DNA of 64,000 nucleotides. It comes from Patagioenas fasciata (taxonomy: Eukaryota > Chordata > Aves > Columbiformes > Columbidae). The notes beneath the pieces are model-generated. The model had not been told where the DNA came from and did not search any database. It saw only the letters and a program-made list of their open reading frames with translations. A program made the position numbers and the translations under genes. The stretch is taken from NCBI RefSeq assembly GCF_037038585.1, contig NC_092521.1, forward strand, positions 56,147,898 through 56,211,897, in the 5' to 3' direction. This document shows, piece after piece, positions 11,609 to 25,049 of the stretch. The first letter of the stretch is position 1. The number at the start of each line of letters is the position of its first letter.

Positions 11609-14600
11609 CAACAACAAAGAAAACTAATTTATCTGAGTGCTCATTTACCAGTTCTCTCAAAGCAAATGAGCATATCGCTCTCTTCCAGAGAACACTGAGA
11701 CAGGTACAGGTAAATAGAGTCCTCTCCAGAGCGCTGAATTACAATCCCCACCCAGATACACAGACTGACAGGTGCTATCGGACTTCTGGCCAGCTCTGTG
11801 GCTCTGGTCTTCCTAACACCACCAGGGCTGAGAAGACACACTGAGAGCCTGTTCTGTGCTTTTCAGCATCAGTAGCTGTAAGTTATCCACCTGAGAAAGC
11901 AAACCACAGGGATGTTCTTCCCAAAACTGCTGTTGGCCAATCACACTCTTCCTCCTCAGACAATTACTGGCATAATGATGATCACGTCAGAGAGACAGAA
12001 AGGAGAATATGAAGACATATAAAAATAATCTTTGTACGGCTTGCAATGTTCTCTAGTAATCAGTTACAGATTAAGTATGTTGTTGTATACTGGGTGTTCA
12101 GGATATGCCCATGACAATTGCTTCAGGAATGTCTGGCCCAAATAGACATGATTATATACTTCTGTAGTTTTCTGCAGAAGAATAAACCATTACAAGAATC
12201 ATGTGTGTGCATTTGAGAAATAATATACAAGATAAAAATAGCATGGTAAGAAACAAATGTTAAAAGCTGTAAACAAATTGTTGATGGAATAGATTAAAAA
12301 GCAAAACAAGTTCATTTTAAGTTAATAACTTTTTCCAGCAAATTCTGTGTAGCACTTATTAGAACTGGCATATTTAATGTGCTTCATTTCAGCTTTAGAA
12401 TGTTTTCTTCTTTTTAAAAGCAATCTTGTTTAATTTAGGGATGGGATGAGGTAGGCTGGGATGGGTTGGGATGGGAAAGGATGTGACAAAAAAAAAGAAG
12501 CACTGGCTGTAAAATAATCTCACATTTTTCAGTAAATAGATCACAAGCATAAAAAATTTTACAAATTAAATATAGATGTAAAATTGCTGCTCTGACATGA
12601 AAAGGCTATCTATGCATATTTAAAAGAGTTCATCTAAAAAGCTGGTGAAAATGTTTATGTCGATATTCAAGATAAAAACCTGTGGTTAACAATTTATGTG
12701 TCCGAATTCAGCATCTGAAGAACTTAAAGCATAGAGAAGAAATGAAGTTATCAAAAGCGCAAAGTGTTCTTCCATGGTGGTTCAGGAGGTTTTTTCCTCA
12801 CACTTCGTAATGTTGGGATTCAAACAAACACTGAAACTTCTCATTTTAACTTTGTCGTTTCAGAGAAATTTTTATTCCCTGTCATCCCTATTGTGGATTC
12901 CACAGAGAGGATAAAATACAAAGGGTTCATTTATTATTAAATTGATTCTGTCTCAGTAACAAAGCAGAGCATGATAGAAGGCAGACAATATATGTGGTGA
13001 GTAATTTTAATTAGGATAGTTGGAAAAAATAAAATCACTGAATCTTAATTTTTTTAATATCATAACTAGAGAGTGAAGCACATTAGATTCTTATAAATTA
13101 AGTTTTTAAGGTAGGTGATAGCATCTGTGTTACAACTGGTTATGACTAAAGGTAGGAATAATAAGAACGTGTAATTTTTTAGAGTGGCCTTACACTTTGA
13201 GTTTTGCAACCAAGTTATGGAAGAAAAACAAGGAAAAAAGTCTTCTTTAATTACAGATTTTTTTCTTTTTTACAACATGCATGGAATTAGGATATTTAAC
13301 ATCACCTCTGGTACCTCCTTTAATGTGTTCTTTCATTTTTACTCTTTCTTGTCATACTTCATAGTAATATGTCTAATTACACAGTATCTTCACAAAGCAC
13401 GAACCCAAATAAAGTTGCTTGCTTGCATGACGATGATGTGACATCTTGCTATACCAGCATTTACTGGCCATTTAAGTGAAGAGGTGGCTGTAAGGTGAGC
13501 CAGGATACTATGGGAATTTCAGATACAGGTAATACACCTAAGAATGATTAAAATTTAATTACCTGTTCTGAAAAAAATCTTTTTTTTTCTTCTCTAAGAA
13601 ATAGCTCAGAAGACATTATTGCAAGAAAGTTCCTCCAGACAAAATGCTATTTTGTCCATTACCCTTAAACTAATGCACAAAATTCCTGCTAGTTCATGTT
13701 TGCATTTAGTTAAGATGGTTACTACAGTAGTAGCCAGACAGCAAACATATTCTTTGTGAGACTTCTGAACTCTTTCATCCTTCAGAAAATCTAAAAAGAC
13801 AAAGAAAGGGACACTGTGCTGGGTCTTCCCCAAATCAACCCACTTTGGATGGAACTTGCTTACTGTAAAAGCCTCTTCCAGCTGTTTACATTGTGGAGGA
13901 TATGCCTTGAAAAGGAAATACACCATTCCTAGCAACCTCAAACATGCAAAAAATCTTGAGGAAGCTTCCAAAAATTACTAAGCAGCAGTAAAAGACCAAA
14001 GAAGTTATGAAAAGATTTTATGTAAAATTAATTCTCATTTATCACTGAGTATCTCATGCACATTTATAGTTCATTTTTCATGTTGCCTTTCTCTAACCTG
14101 GGGTTTAGAAATTCTTAATAAATTAAAGCCAAAATTCTTGTGCAATCATATGACTACAATTGTTGGGACACAGTAAGGAAAACAGCAGTGAGTTTTGCAA
14201 TAAAATGAGGAAAGCTGGAAGGCCTGATACAGACACTATTTCCACTATATTTTCCACTCACGTGCCCACACAGCTGGCAATGATACAGAATAAATCCACT
14301 GCCCATTGTCTGTCCTCCTGAAGGTTGCTGCAGCAAGCAACTTTCCAGCACTTTTGAAATTCAGTTCAATTGCCTCAAGGTTTCAAAATCTTGTCTCCAG
14401 GTGAATGGCAGATGGTGCAGTTTGCCACAGCCATTAAGTCTTCGTTCACTCTTTTCAATGCTTTAAGAAACTATAATACCTGTTAGCAGCCTTATCACAC
14501 ACGTGAACAGGAATTCTGCATAATGAATTAAAAACACACAGAAAACAGAAGACTCAAGACATGTTTTTATAGTGGACTTAAAAGGAGTACAAGGAAGTTG

Positions 14601-17600
14601 ACACCTGATTCCTGCTTATCCACCTATAAGTTAGTGAAAGGAAACCAAAAACCAGACATCCACAAATGCATGCAAACACAGAAATATTAACTCTGAGATG
14701 ATTCATCCCTTCATGTTCCCTGCATTTATTCCCTTTTCAACCTTCCCACAGGCCTTCTGGAATCATATATTAAACTGGAAAGGGGAAGTGGGATCTAGGG
14801 CACCAGCAGGTGCTGCAGTGTCTCTACTGCATCATATAGATGCACTTGCACAGATGTTGACTTTTGCTAATGAAAGCTGCCACCACAATGGCACAGAAAA
14901 ATTTGAAGCAAGGCCAGAAAAAACCACACGAATTAAAACCAAAAATGTAGGGTCATCATTTTTTTCAAAACCCTAAGGAGCAGGAAGGCTATGACTCCTG
15001 ATTTGTAACCATACGCTCTGAGGATATGATGAGTGTTTTGTACAGTGAAAAGCAAGTATGAACACAGAAAAAGGCATTCACTTTTTACAGCAGAATGTCC
15101 AAAAAGTTCACAGGGTGGGGAGATATTCTTACAGGCAATTCCTGGCATGAAGGTGAACATCCAGATGCTGTGTTCCTTCAGCTAGTGGGGCTGTGCAGCC
15201 AGTTGTCTCCCACCTTCTACACTCTCTTAGCTGCATGAAAAAGAAATGCACATTCCTCGGCTTTGAAAGATACTGAAATTGAATAAGTTACCAAAGTTAA
15301 ATAAGTAAGTCCCAAGAGAAATGCATAAAGTAATACCACAACTGAAAAGTCTCATTTTGCGGTTGTCTCCAGTAGAATTAGCCACACAGGGACAGTACAA
15401 CCGTTATTTCTTTTCTTTTATCATAATTTACTTCTAACTGAAGGGTCAGTTTGAAAGAGAGAGCAGAAACAAAAGCCCATATAGCTACCAAGAGTCAGCA
15501 ATTCATGGGCATTTAAAGCAGTAGGATAATATCATGGGACAGGGTGGGTTTGAAATCATTAAGGAGACCAAATCTTGAGAGAGGAAATTGTAGCAAGATT
15601 GCATTATTTATAGAGTTAAACTATTTGCTGGACTGAATCCAAAGTGTCGTTATTAAGCAGCAAAACTTTGCCTGCTATGAACAAGCCATTCTGTTCTGTC
15701 TCATATCAATATTACAACAGCTGGTTTTAGTAAAACTTTTCATAATGAGTTTTGGACCTATGCAATTCTGCTTCTGACCAACTTCGCAATTTTATCATTA
15801 CAACTCCTTTTGAAAGAAATGTACAGATGTACACATCCAAAAAATTCTCCCAGCTATAATTATAGCAATTTCAAAGCACAGAAAGAATTGGAAGTTCAAT
15901 CTGCAAACTGTGTACTTGGTATTTCAGTGTCTCTTATCAGCATGCTTCATAGCTTGAAAACGCTCCTGAAAACCTCTTTAAAAATTTCATTTCCTGCTTT
16001 GGTGGTCAGTCCTGTAAAAATGATGCAACATGTAGATAGATATCCAAATCTTTTAAATTATCTTGTGGGAGCATGACCCTACCAATTATTCCCATAAAGA
16101 TTTTCCTTTTCAATAATCCATGAAGAAATCTGCAAATGTTTTCACTCTAGGCACGATTTAAAAAATGGGGCTGTAACATTTCATTTAGGTTGCATAAAAT
16201 AATTTGCTGGAGACAACGTTATTATGCACTACACCAGAGCCTTCAGAGTGCGACACAGAAAAAGAAATAGTTGGGAAGGCACAGGAAGAAAGAAGCGGTG
16301 GAGAACAACATCAAAGTAAGTAGCAAAATACAGAGGATTTTGCTTGAGTTCTCATATGCCTGAGTTCTTATCGAATTGTTTTTTTCTATAAGAGAAAATG
16401 TAATATTCTTGCCAACGTTTGTGGGTTTGGTTTTTTTTTTTTCTTTCTAAGAACACATTAGGACATAAAATGAGGATTGAGGAGGGTGAAGGTGCAACAG
16501 TTTCATCAACACTGAAAAAGAGGATCCTCTGATGGGAATGCGAAAATCATCTAAACAGTCTTACGAAGGAAAAAAAAAAAGGCAGACATTATTATACAAT
16601 ATTACATTATATCACATTACTGAGCAGCATTCAGAACGGGTTCAGGCCCTGATGGACCTCATGGACCTCTGTATGATCTTCTCTAAACCTTGTGTAGGTT
16701 TCACTCAGTGTCTGCAAAGAAACAGTGTCCTTCAGAAATCAAAGGGGAGATTTCCCAGTACGAAATATCAATCTGTAATGGTGCTACCATGCTAATGATG
16801 CTACAGCTGGCAACAGCACACAGCATTTCCTCTGAAGGAGATTTCTAAGAAATCATTATCCTACAAAGGACCTATTTCTCATTCACACTATGCACAGTGG
16901 AAAGTAAATGGAAGAAAAATGTTTCATGGTTTGATATTAAACTAAACTGCAGTAGGGGGGTTGAATTTTATGAATGAAAGCAAAGGGGTCATTCCCATTC
17001 AGCACCAACACTCCAGTCCTCCTCTTGGAGAGGAGTTCTGAAAATAAAGCAACTCACTCCATACAAATAAATAAATAACTGGGAAAGACGACAAATCAAG
17101 CATCTATTGAGGTGCACACATCACAAAAGCCAGAACACTGGAAGTCGTCTTCTTGTCAATGTGTATATGTTTATCATTTTGAACATGAACTATTTGCTAT
17201 AGGCATAGGTTAGCAAAGAAAAGAATAATATGATATTATCAAATGTCCAGTCCATTTGATGACTCATTTTCCTTCAAAATAACCTGATGGATTGGATCGG
17301 TTATGAATTAAAATTACAGATTTAAAAGTGCCTTGGACCTTGCAGCAGCAAGAATATTGTCTACACATGGCATACTATAATATAAGAATTTTGATTATAG
17401 GATGTCTGAGTGGAGAGGAAAGAAAACACATTGTTCTGAGTTGCTGTTCTCTATTCTTGATATTTAAAGGCATTTTGAGAAAAAACAAACAAACAAACAA
17501 TAACCTAATGGCATTTTTCTAAAGAAAAACCGATTCTGATCAAGCCCTTTAAACACATACTTCCTAAGGACCCATGACATACACAAGGGGAAACTAAGTG

Positions 17601-18128
17601 ACCTATATCTCAAGTCATTTTTCCCCTCCAATGGATGTAATTAATATAATGACTCAATAATCATCAAGGGAGCATGAACAAGAGACGAGTGAGGAGCATA
17701 CCAAGTGGACTTCTTCAAAGCATGATGCTAAGATTGCTGTCAGTTTAAACAGCTTTCTGCATAGCACCATAAATTAGTCTTTTCTCATGCAGAGCCTTGA
17801 GGACTGCTTTTCAGAGGGAGAGAGAAGGGAAGACAGTGATAACCCAGAGCAAATTATTTGAATTTCAATCACTTGCGAGTTCAGATTCATCTACTAGAAG
17901 TATTTTCCAAGCATTATTTATTTTTCAGGAGAAATGAGACACCATAGAACTACTTTCCTTATTGTTTGAAAAAAACAAGTGTAACGTTCAGTCCATATCA
18001 GGAAATGTCTTGTTCATATAACACATATTTCCCAGAAGACATTATAAAAAAGCTTTCCTAGTATAATTAGCATAATTGAATAAAAATAATAAGGATCTGG
18101 TTTCACATACATAGTCTTCTGGTTAAAA
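11609..18128. other. Unique DNA without a recognised gene
   Basis: AT-rich unique sequence. Visible details are a GGATGGGA-like simple stretch at 12440-12485, several A/T runs, and a minus-strand open frame of 121 codons at 13606-13971 with no recognisable domain. I see no exon with both convincing splice sites and conserved residues. Confidence 0.5.
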
Positions 18129-18478
18129 ATGGAAGCTGGAATATGTTTTTCAGAGAGCATGGAATTACTTCCCAAAGTGGATACTCTGCATCAGAAAGTA
18201 CCAGAAAAACCACATGAAAAAACCCATGCTGGGAAACTCAAGTGTTTTCAGATGAACCTATCAGTTCTTTCACGTACTTTTTTCTTAACTGAGATGACTA
18301 CTAAAATTCTTTATAATCACTGTTCAGATGAGATAATTATTGGAAAAAAAAAACACTCAACCCAAAACAACCTAATTAATGTTACTGCAAAAAGACCAAG
18401 TACAAGACTGAGAAAAATGGGACATATCTGTTTCTGCTGGACTGCTATATTTTAATCTTTTTTGGTTTATTCACTTGA
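18129..18478 (+). pseudogene. C2H2 zinc-finger pseudogene, 5' part
   Basis: A decayed stretch that still reads like classical C2H2 zinc-finger protein. In the frame opening at 18129, residues encoded by 18213-18251 read HEKTHAGKLKCFQ. This is an H-x3-H pair followed by a worn form of the TGEKPFKC linker and the first cysteine of a next finger. A possible worn finger precedes it (18150-18200), and another may follow at 18280-18320. The cysteine pairs are mostly lost, so it cannot fold as a working finger array. It runs into a CR1 element and continues on the far side. Compared from memory, the spacing suggests the amino-terminal fingers of CTCF or its paralogue CTCFL, but another multi-finger gene is possible. 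The exact ends are uncertain. Confidence 0.35.
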
Positions 18479-18856
18479 CCTGGGTCTGTTCAGCCTGGAG
18501 GAGACAAGGCTGAGAAGGGATTTCATCGATGTACATAAATATCTCAAGGGTGGGTGTCAAGCGAATGGTACCAGCCTCCTTTTAGTGACGCCCAACGACA
18601 GGATGAGGGGCAACAGGCACAGACTGAAGCACAGGAGGTTCCATCTGAATATGAGGAGAAACTTCTTTGAGGGTGCCAGAGCCCTGGAACAGGCTGCCCA
18701 GAGAGGCTGTGGAGTCTCCTTCTCTGGAGACATTCAGGACCCACCTGGACACATTCCTGTGCAATCTGCTCTGGGTGAACCTGCTGTAGTAGGTGGGTTG
18801 GACTAGATGATCTCCAGAGGTCCCTTTCAGCCCCAAACATTCTGTGATTCTGTGAA
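18479..18856 (+). mobile_element. CR1 fragment interrupting the zinc-finger pseudogene
   Basis: About 380 bp of the CR1 3' region, 5'-truncated. It starts at the conserved CTGTTCAGCCTGGAGGAGA segment near the end of the reverse-transcriptase frame. It continues through GGAACAGGCTGCCCAGAGAGG and GGACTAGATGATCTCCAGAGG, and ends CATTCTGTGATTCTGTG. Zinc-finger-like sequence lies on both sides, so this CR1 landed in the pseudogene after it formed. Confidence 0.93.
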
Positions 18857-19350
18857 ACTGAACCTGAATCACAGCATGATTCTCTACTCAAAGAACTTCT
18901 CATCTATACTCCAAGGGCAGGCACTGCTGCATCAGAAGCTCAGTCACCTCTATCAGCATGCTGTGCAAAATGACAGTAGAACCTTGGGCTTCAGAAAGCA
19001 CCGGTTCACCAGAAGTCATCATACTGGAGATAAGGTGCCCTTACAGGGTAGGGTCAAGAAAATTGGAGCTGCCATTGGCTGTGACACATGCCCAAATTGA
19101 ACAACTCACAACAGCACAAGAAAAAGCTTATGAAATATAAACACCCCATGTAAGCAAAATTCTTTGAAGTTGACTCCTGTCATGAAAAACAGTATCCTCA
19201 GAAGGTATAATGCCTTCCATTACTGTCAGACAACTGTCATGACATTACAAGTCAGCCAGTGCAGGGAGGTACGTTTACTTTTAAATGTAAAAAGCAATTA
19301 AACAAGGGGAAAGAATGGGAGAGGAGCGGCACAAACAATATACACCAAAA
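18857..19350 (+). pseudogene. C2H2 zinc-finger pseudogene, 3' part (CTCF/CTCFL-like)
   Basis: This is the clearest part of the pseudogene. Codons 18990-19046 read FRKHRFTRSHHTGDKVPLQ, a finger end with an H-x5-H pair and a TGEKP-type linker. Next comes a segment with Asp-Thr (19083-19088) and a worn linker, EKAYE, at 19119-19133. Codons 19212-19240 read AFHYCQTTVM, and 19280-19294 read FKCKK. In that order they resemble, from my memory of CTCF, the linker after finger 4, the body of finger 5, the linker to finger 6, the FHCPHCDTV start of finger 6-7 and the FKCDQC start of finger 8, with a gap for the missing finger. In-frame stops (for example TGA at 19098 and TAA at 19139) and frameshifts show it is dead. 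No introns separate the fingers, which suggests a processed copy. The CTCF identity is an inference. Confidence 0.4.
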
Positions 19351-21792
19351 CCCAAGAAACACAACTTTTCCCCTACCATTGTATCTTTTTAGTCCTGTCT
19401 TAGCTCCCAGGCTTAGAAACAGTCAATTCAGCGATTATATTAGTTGCAGCAATTTCCACTCAGTTTCCTCTTGTCACTAAGAAATTTTATGACCTCCAAG
19501 ATGTGGCTCTCCCTGTTCCTCTCAGGAGTCCTCTCTGGACTTTTTTACCTGACACTGCTGTTGAGGAGTTTCGAGAATTTTCTCTTCCTTGAAAAAACAG
19601 TTCTTCCCACCCTCTATCCAATCCAGTTGTTTTAAAAGGAATACAACGGCATACGGGCCAAGCTTTGCAATACTTCTTCCAGGGCTAGATCCTCTACTTT
19701 TGTGTTACAAAGTGTGGAAAACAAGAAGAGAGCAAGATTTGCTGGGTACCATCCTACTGCCAATCTGCTCTGACTGCAGAGGCATGATTTGCAAACTGCC
19801 CAGAGCAGAAGCCAGAAAGACAAATATACCAAGTTTTGTGTGCAGTTTATGTGGTGTAAGACACAGATATCATTTCAACAGTTATAGCACTGGCTGTATT
19901 TTGGGTCCACTGTGCTTTCCAGAAACTGCTGCTATATATGTGCAAGACTGCATTGAACTACAAGCTTGGGGTTTTAGTTTCTTCCTGTTCCTTTTTTTTT
20001 TTTTTTACAGAAACTTTTGACCAAAGCCCTCAACAGTTATTTGCATGTTGAAATATCTCAGCAATGAAAGCAAAGCAAAGGGTAATCTAACTCCGTTAAG
20101 TATTTTACTATTAAGCACACCTTTCTCTAGTGCAGCTGTGCCCATGTGTTTTGGCATAAACTAATCTCCATATTCCCACACAGCTCAATGCTGTTTTAGA
20201 AGAGCTTCAAGGCATTTGTGGGGGGGGGAACTGCATGATGCAAAGTATTCCAGTGAACACCATACACTCTGCAATTATTTTGCAGCCCACCGTGCAACGT
20301 CTAATTGGATTCCAGGACTCAAAATGGGATAAAGGAGACAATACTTTCACTTCAATCTTCCAGTATCCCATAAATTATCTGCTTTGATAATGCAGTCTAG
20401 TTTTTAGATAGCAGTGGAAGCTGCTGATAGATTTTATAATCCTGTCACTCATTACCATCTGCAGTTTTACATGTCTCAGGAACCACGAGTCCAGCTGACT
20501 GCAGATGGGTTGGGAGACTTTAAAAGTGAGATAGCAGAGAAAGATAAGACCAAGCAAAATCCACATAACCTTTTATTCAGATCAGTGTTGTTCAGTGGAA
20601 CACCACATCTGGTTTCAGTTTGGACACAATAATGATGCAGACCTGGTATGACCTGCAGGGAAGGGTGTGATGACCAAGTAATTTTTCTAGAAAATGGTGC
20701 AAACACTCTGAGCAACAGAAGTTGGGGACAAACACCAACAGTGTCCTTAGCAAGGTGAAGAAAGTGGCCATTACAATTCGAAAGTTCACTATCCCAACCT
20801 CCACTAATTAACAGCTGGCCAGTTTACTATACTAGAAAAATCTTCAAGCTATTCTCCTGGAGGCAGGCAATACTTGGTGATACCAACTTGTATTATTATA
20901 GCAGTGCTATTCAGCCTGTCTGCTTCAGGTATAAAATTAAGGAGTTCAGAATTGCTTTCCTTCTTTTTCAGAGATTTACCTCTCTCCATTAACTGTATAG
21001 GGAATGCAGTCTCTGAACTTTGATATCTCAATTACAATTAAACAAGTTATCTGTTGTATCCAGCACCTAATCTTTCTCTTTCACCAAGTCACAAAACCTA
21101 CAGTGTGTTTCTGGTTGTTTTAAGGCCCATTTGACAGCTGTGGAATGTTCCTGAATAGTAAGTATAATGTACAGTTCTTGAATAGTAAGTGTAATGAATA
21201 ATGACAGTGCTGCTTGATGGCAACAGAAGAAAATTTTGCTCCCACATCCACAGTGTTTAGTAAGGATGGTGGAAGTATTTTTGTCATTCCGAGAGGCTTA
21301 GCACACTCTGTTTTTTTCCTAGATGACAGATAAGAGAATTTTATCCAAAACCTAATTAAACTAGGTGAAAACTGACCTGCGGGTTCAAAAAAGGAACATG
21401 GGTATGCCACTAGGAAAAGCCAGTATCTGCTTCTTGAAGCATAGGTTCTGCTCTTAAATGATGGCTGTAAGACAGAGAGTGTTCTGCAAATAAGGAAATT
21501 AACTGTATTTGTGTAAACATTTAGTAGTCATTGTTGGTTTGGGCTGTGTGTGTGGATGAGCTGAACTTCAGATTCAACACAACAGGACGGACTTAAAACA
21601 CATGAAACTGAAGAAGTCCAATCAGCTGAGCACACATATGGTACTCGGTACATGACAGTGAAGTATCTGAGTCACTGTGTGCACAAGGCAAGTGCTCTGC
21701 ACTGTTGGCTGTTTGAGGAAAAGGGAAGATCTCTCAGCACTCTTTTAACGTGAGAAATCACAATTTGTCCAAGGGGACAAAGTTTCCAAAGA
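19351..21792. other. Unique DNA with minor simple repeats
   Basis: No gene was recognised. A G-run occurs at about 20219-20228 and a T-run near 19991-20006. A 26-27-base imperfect tandem duplication around GAATAGTAAGT lies at 21148-21200. The 143-codon frame at 19589-20020 ends in the T-run and shows no domain. Confidence 0.5.
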
Positions 21793-21870
21793 CAGGGTGT
21801 TTCAAAAAGATGGACCCGATTTGAAATTACTATCTCTTTGAAGCTGGGTCCATCTTTTTCAAACATCCTG
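21793..21870. mobile_element. 78-bp palindromic MITE-like element
   Basis: Two 25-base arms (21793-21817 and 21846-21870) are inverted copies matching at 23 of 25 positions. They begin CAGG at the outer tips and share AAAAAGATGGACCC at the inner ends, separated by a 28-base spacer. Terminal inverted repeats around almost no internal sequence are the hallmark of miniature inverted-repeat elements derived from cut-and-paste transposons. The CAGGGTGTTTCAAAA-type tip resembles those of some Tc1/mariner-related elements, but I cannot name the family. No TA or longer target duplication is evident at the edges, so it could also be a chance-preserved hairpin or an RNA-structure relic. Confidence 0.5.
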
Positions 21871-24800
21871 AATATAAAAATCAGCTGGTTTGCTGTTACA
21901 CCAGCATGCCTGAGGGTCATGCTGCTTGGAGTACTTAGTAAAAAATACCATGTAGCTGTTAAGCAGAAGAAACAGCTTTGCCACAAATTGCTTTACCCTC
22001 ACAGTCTGACTACACCCAATAGAAAAGTGAGCATAGTAGACAAAAAGGGAAACAGACAAGAGGTAGTGGACATCTTGCCTTATCTTTTTTTTTTTTTTTC
22101 GTAGGACTCTTGTTTAGTAAACAAAATTAACAGTTATTATTACCTTTCAAGATGCAGAGAATTTCATTCACAGTCTCAAGGCAAACAGCCAAATTCAAGC
22201 GTACAGTATAAATAAGAGCTCAAAACACTCACCAAACTGTGTACCAAAGTACTTTTCCACCCCTGCTCTCTTTTCTCTTGTAAAAGCAGTTCTAGAAATC
22301 AAGTAACAATGTCATTCATTGCATTTCATACTGACGGTTACCTCCATCTTGGGGTAAGCAATCAGCCAAACAAAAAATAAAGCCTGCCAACAAGAAAAGG
22401 AGCAGCATACTTGGTCAGCTACATAGTTGATTTTGTAGTTTTAATAAACAAACAGTAAGCATCTGGCATTGGTAAGAAGCTATGCACATAAAGAGGCATA
22501 TGGACCAACACAACAGAAATAGAAGTGTTTGGCCATCATTTAGAACTATCTTATTAAATGCACCTACTGGATTTTACTGCAGTTTCTCTTATATCTTCCA
22601 GCAGGACTGCTCCAGAGCAGTCTCCACCTGGATTTCTAGAACCTAGAAAACACATGTCTCTTCTTCAAGGTGTAATGTGCCAGATGAGAGTCTGATGTCC
22701 GGTAGACCTGTGCCTTCTCAGAAGGCAGGCACTGGCAAAGGAAGGCAACTTTATTGGATTCAAGGTCCTGCACCCATCAGTGCAAACCTCTGTGACAGAA
22801 CTGAGTGGCAACATCTCTTGCAGACTTACAGTCACCTTCTGTCAGCACATACAGCAGGAGCACTACTTGTAGTTGCCCAACTATAGCTTGACTGAAGAGC
22901 TTCAGCTTTGCTCTAACTCACATTCTGCTACTGTGAGAGTTGTGGTAGGTCTTGACTGCTGTGCAGGAAGGATTTCCTTCCCACAAGGCAAAAAAATCCA
23001 AGACGTGCCCAATGACTAGATTCACAAACAGCACTGAATGGAGCTAACAACAGAACAGCCCGCATGTGGCACAAAGAGAGGCACAAGATGGTTTATGAGT
23101 AGTTCAGATGTTTTGAATGAGTATACAGACAAGGAGATCCTAGGACAGTAGGTGCACAAGGAAGACTGGCAGCTTGATACAAATGAGAATCCGTGCTGTG
23201 TGGAGTGGAAGGGAGAATGTCAAAAGCTCTCTAGTCCAGTGAGCTGCAGAATTTTGTCTATCCACAGGAATGTCATTCTAAAAGTTTGTTCTGGAATATG
23301 TTCAAGTAAAATAAGACCTAGGAACTGGCTATCATTTCTGTAGTAAGAAAGACGAGGATTTGAGGGGAAAAAATAAGACGAGAAACAAAGAGATTGTTGT
23401 GACTAATCATAGAAAGTATAAAATGTATGCAGTCTACATAAAACACATGGAAAAGCATAGCACCTTAGTAAGGAATGATTCTTGCAAGTTGGTCACATAA
23501 TCTAGCTCCTAAATGATAAGCATATTTCAAGTACTTCCCATGACTCATTCTTAAAGTGCATTCCAATGTTATTAGACATTTTAGAAAACTCATTCAGAAG
23601 TTTAGACATTAAGTAGCAAAATGTGGAAGTTTCCAGAACTCCGGAGTCTAAAGTATCAGGTTTTTCCCTCACAAATAAAAGTATCTTGCAGGAATGGCCT
23701 TCAAGGTAAGCAAAGTAATGATATATTTTCTTTTTAGTAAGTTTTGAGTTTCAAGTTTGAATGTAGCCAAGGAGTTTGTTATTATTTTTATTATTGTTAA
23801 CTTAAAAAAAATAACAGAAGGGTGAAGATGTGGTCAACTTTAAAGCTGTTTCCTCCCAAATCAAAATAATCCTAATGTTTGAGAGGAAAAAATCTGTGCA
23901 TAGCACACCAAAGACACTAGAAGGAGCAAGTCTGAATGTGTTCCAGCAAATGCTTTGGCTTCAGTACACAGAAACACCAGCACCAGAGTTTAGGGATAAA
24001 AGGATAGATCTGTCTACTATAAAGGTAATTCCTTTTTATTTCTACAAAAGAAGTCTTACAAAACCAGGAAAAGTAGGTTTTTTGAATCTTCCAACATGAA
24101 AATAGAAACTCGGAACAGATGAACTTCTGTCATCAAATCCTTCTCAGAGAAAGCATTTGGACTAGTACCAAGTTCTTACCTAGACCACAGTAGCAGAACA
24201 GAAAATGTATGTGTCTGTGTTTTAGTTTCCTTTTCTTTGCCTAAAAGGGTTTTGATTAGTTATCAGAAGAAATAAGTGCTAGCCCTCATTTCCTGGGGAA
24301 AAGTATGCCCCTTTGTCTCATGTGGGCAGAGGCTAACAGCTGCAATCTACCTATTCATTTCTGCAAGTGACATCATTCTAAAAGGTTTGGTTCTTCCAGT
24401 ACAGAAAGCCACAAGTGACTGATCATTTGGGGCAATAGTCTGCTTATCTCATAGCCAGATACACTTCTGACCAAAGCTTTATTTTGTATGAAAAAGAGAA
24501 TACACAATTCTGAAAATGAGTAATTTTCCCTCTAATTTCATCATGTATGAATTGACATTTTTAAAGGTTCGTTGCTGTGGTTTCATGATTACTATTTGCC
24601 TGCATCATAGTCTTGTATTTACAACCAAGTGAAAACAGTTCACTTCATAAACCACAAGAGCCCCTTGATATCCCTTTCAGTGTAGCATTAATAATGTAAT
24701 CTGATGCCCTGACCATTATCCTAGGTAGTTTATCAACAGCACATTAACCACTTAGTCTCAGTACTTCTGCAGTGTTGCAAACTTATATACCATCAGTTCC

Positions 24801-25049
24801 TGTCTGTATCACATCTATTTTGACTGAGAAAGAGAAGCACCACCATCTTGCCACTAACTGGTGGTCATTAACTGTGGTCTCATCTTGGAGACACTTGCAT
24901 ATGATTTTTGAGACATCACAGACAGTTCTTCCAACACAGCATCTGAAAATGCAATCTGGTACATAGGTAAGGCTGTAATTCTTCAGTAGACTGACATTTA
25001 ATGTTCTTACTGCATTTTTTTTTCCCAACCTTGCAAAATCCATTGTTCA
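21871..25049. other. Unique DNA without a recognised gene
   Basis: AT-rich unique sequence with a T-run at 22085-22099. Short frames (for example 23152-23343 plus, 23830-24099 plus) have no domain and no splice context that I can defend. Confidence 0.5.

Noticed and set aside
11461..11844. 127-codon plus-strand frame rich in N-Q-T-K-P, and matching minus-strand frames
   Set aside because: Made by the AAACC array, which has no stop codon in any frame. This is not a protein repeat gene.
13606..13971. 121-codon minus-strand frame
   Set aside because: No recognisable family, no splice or promoter context, and ordinary base composition.
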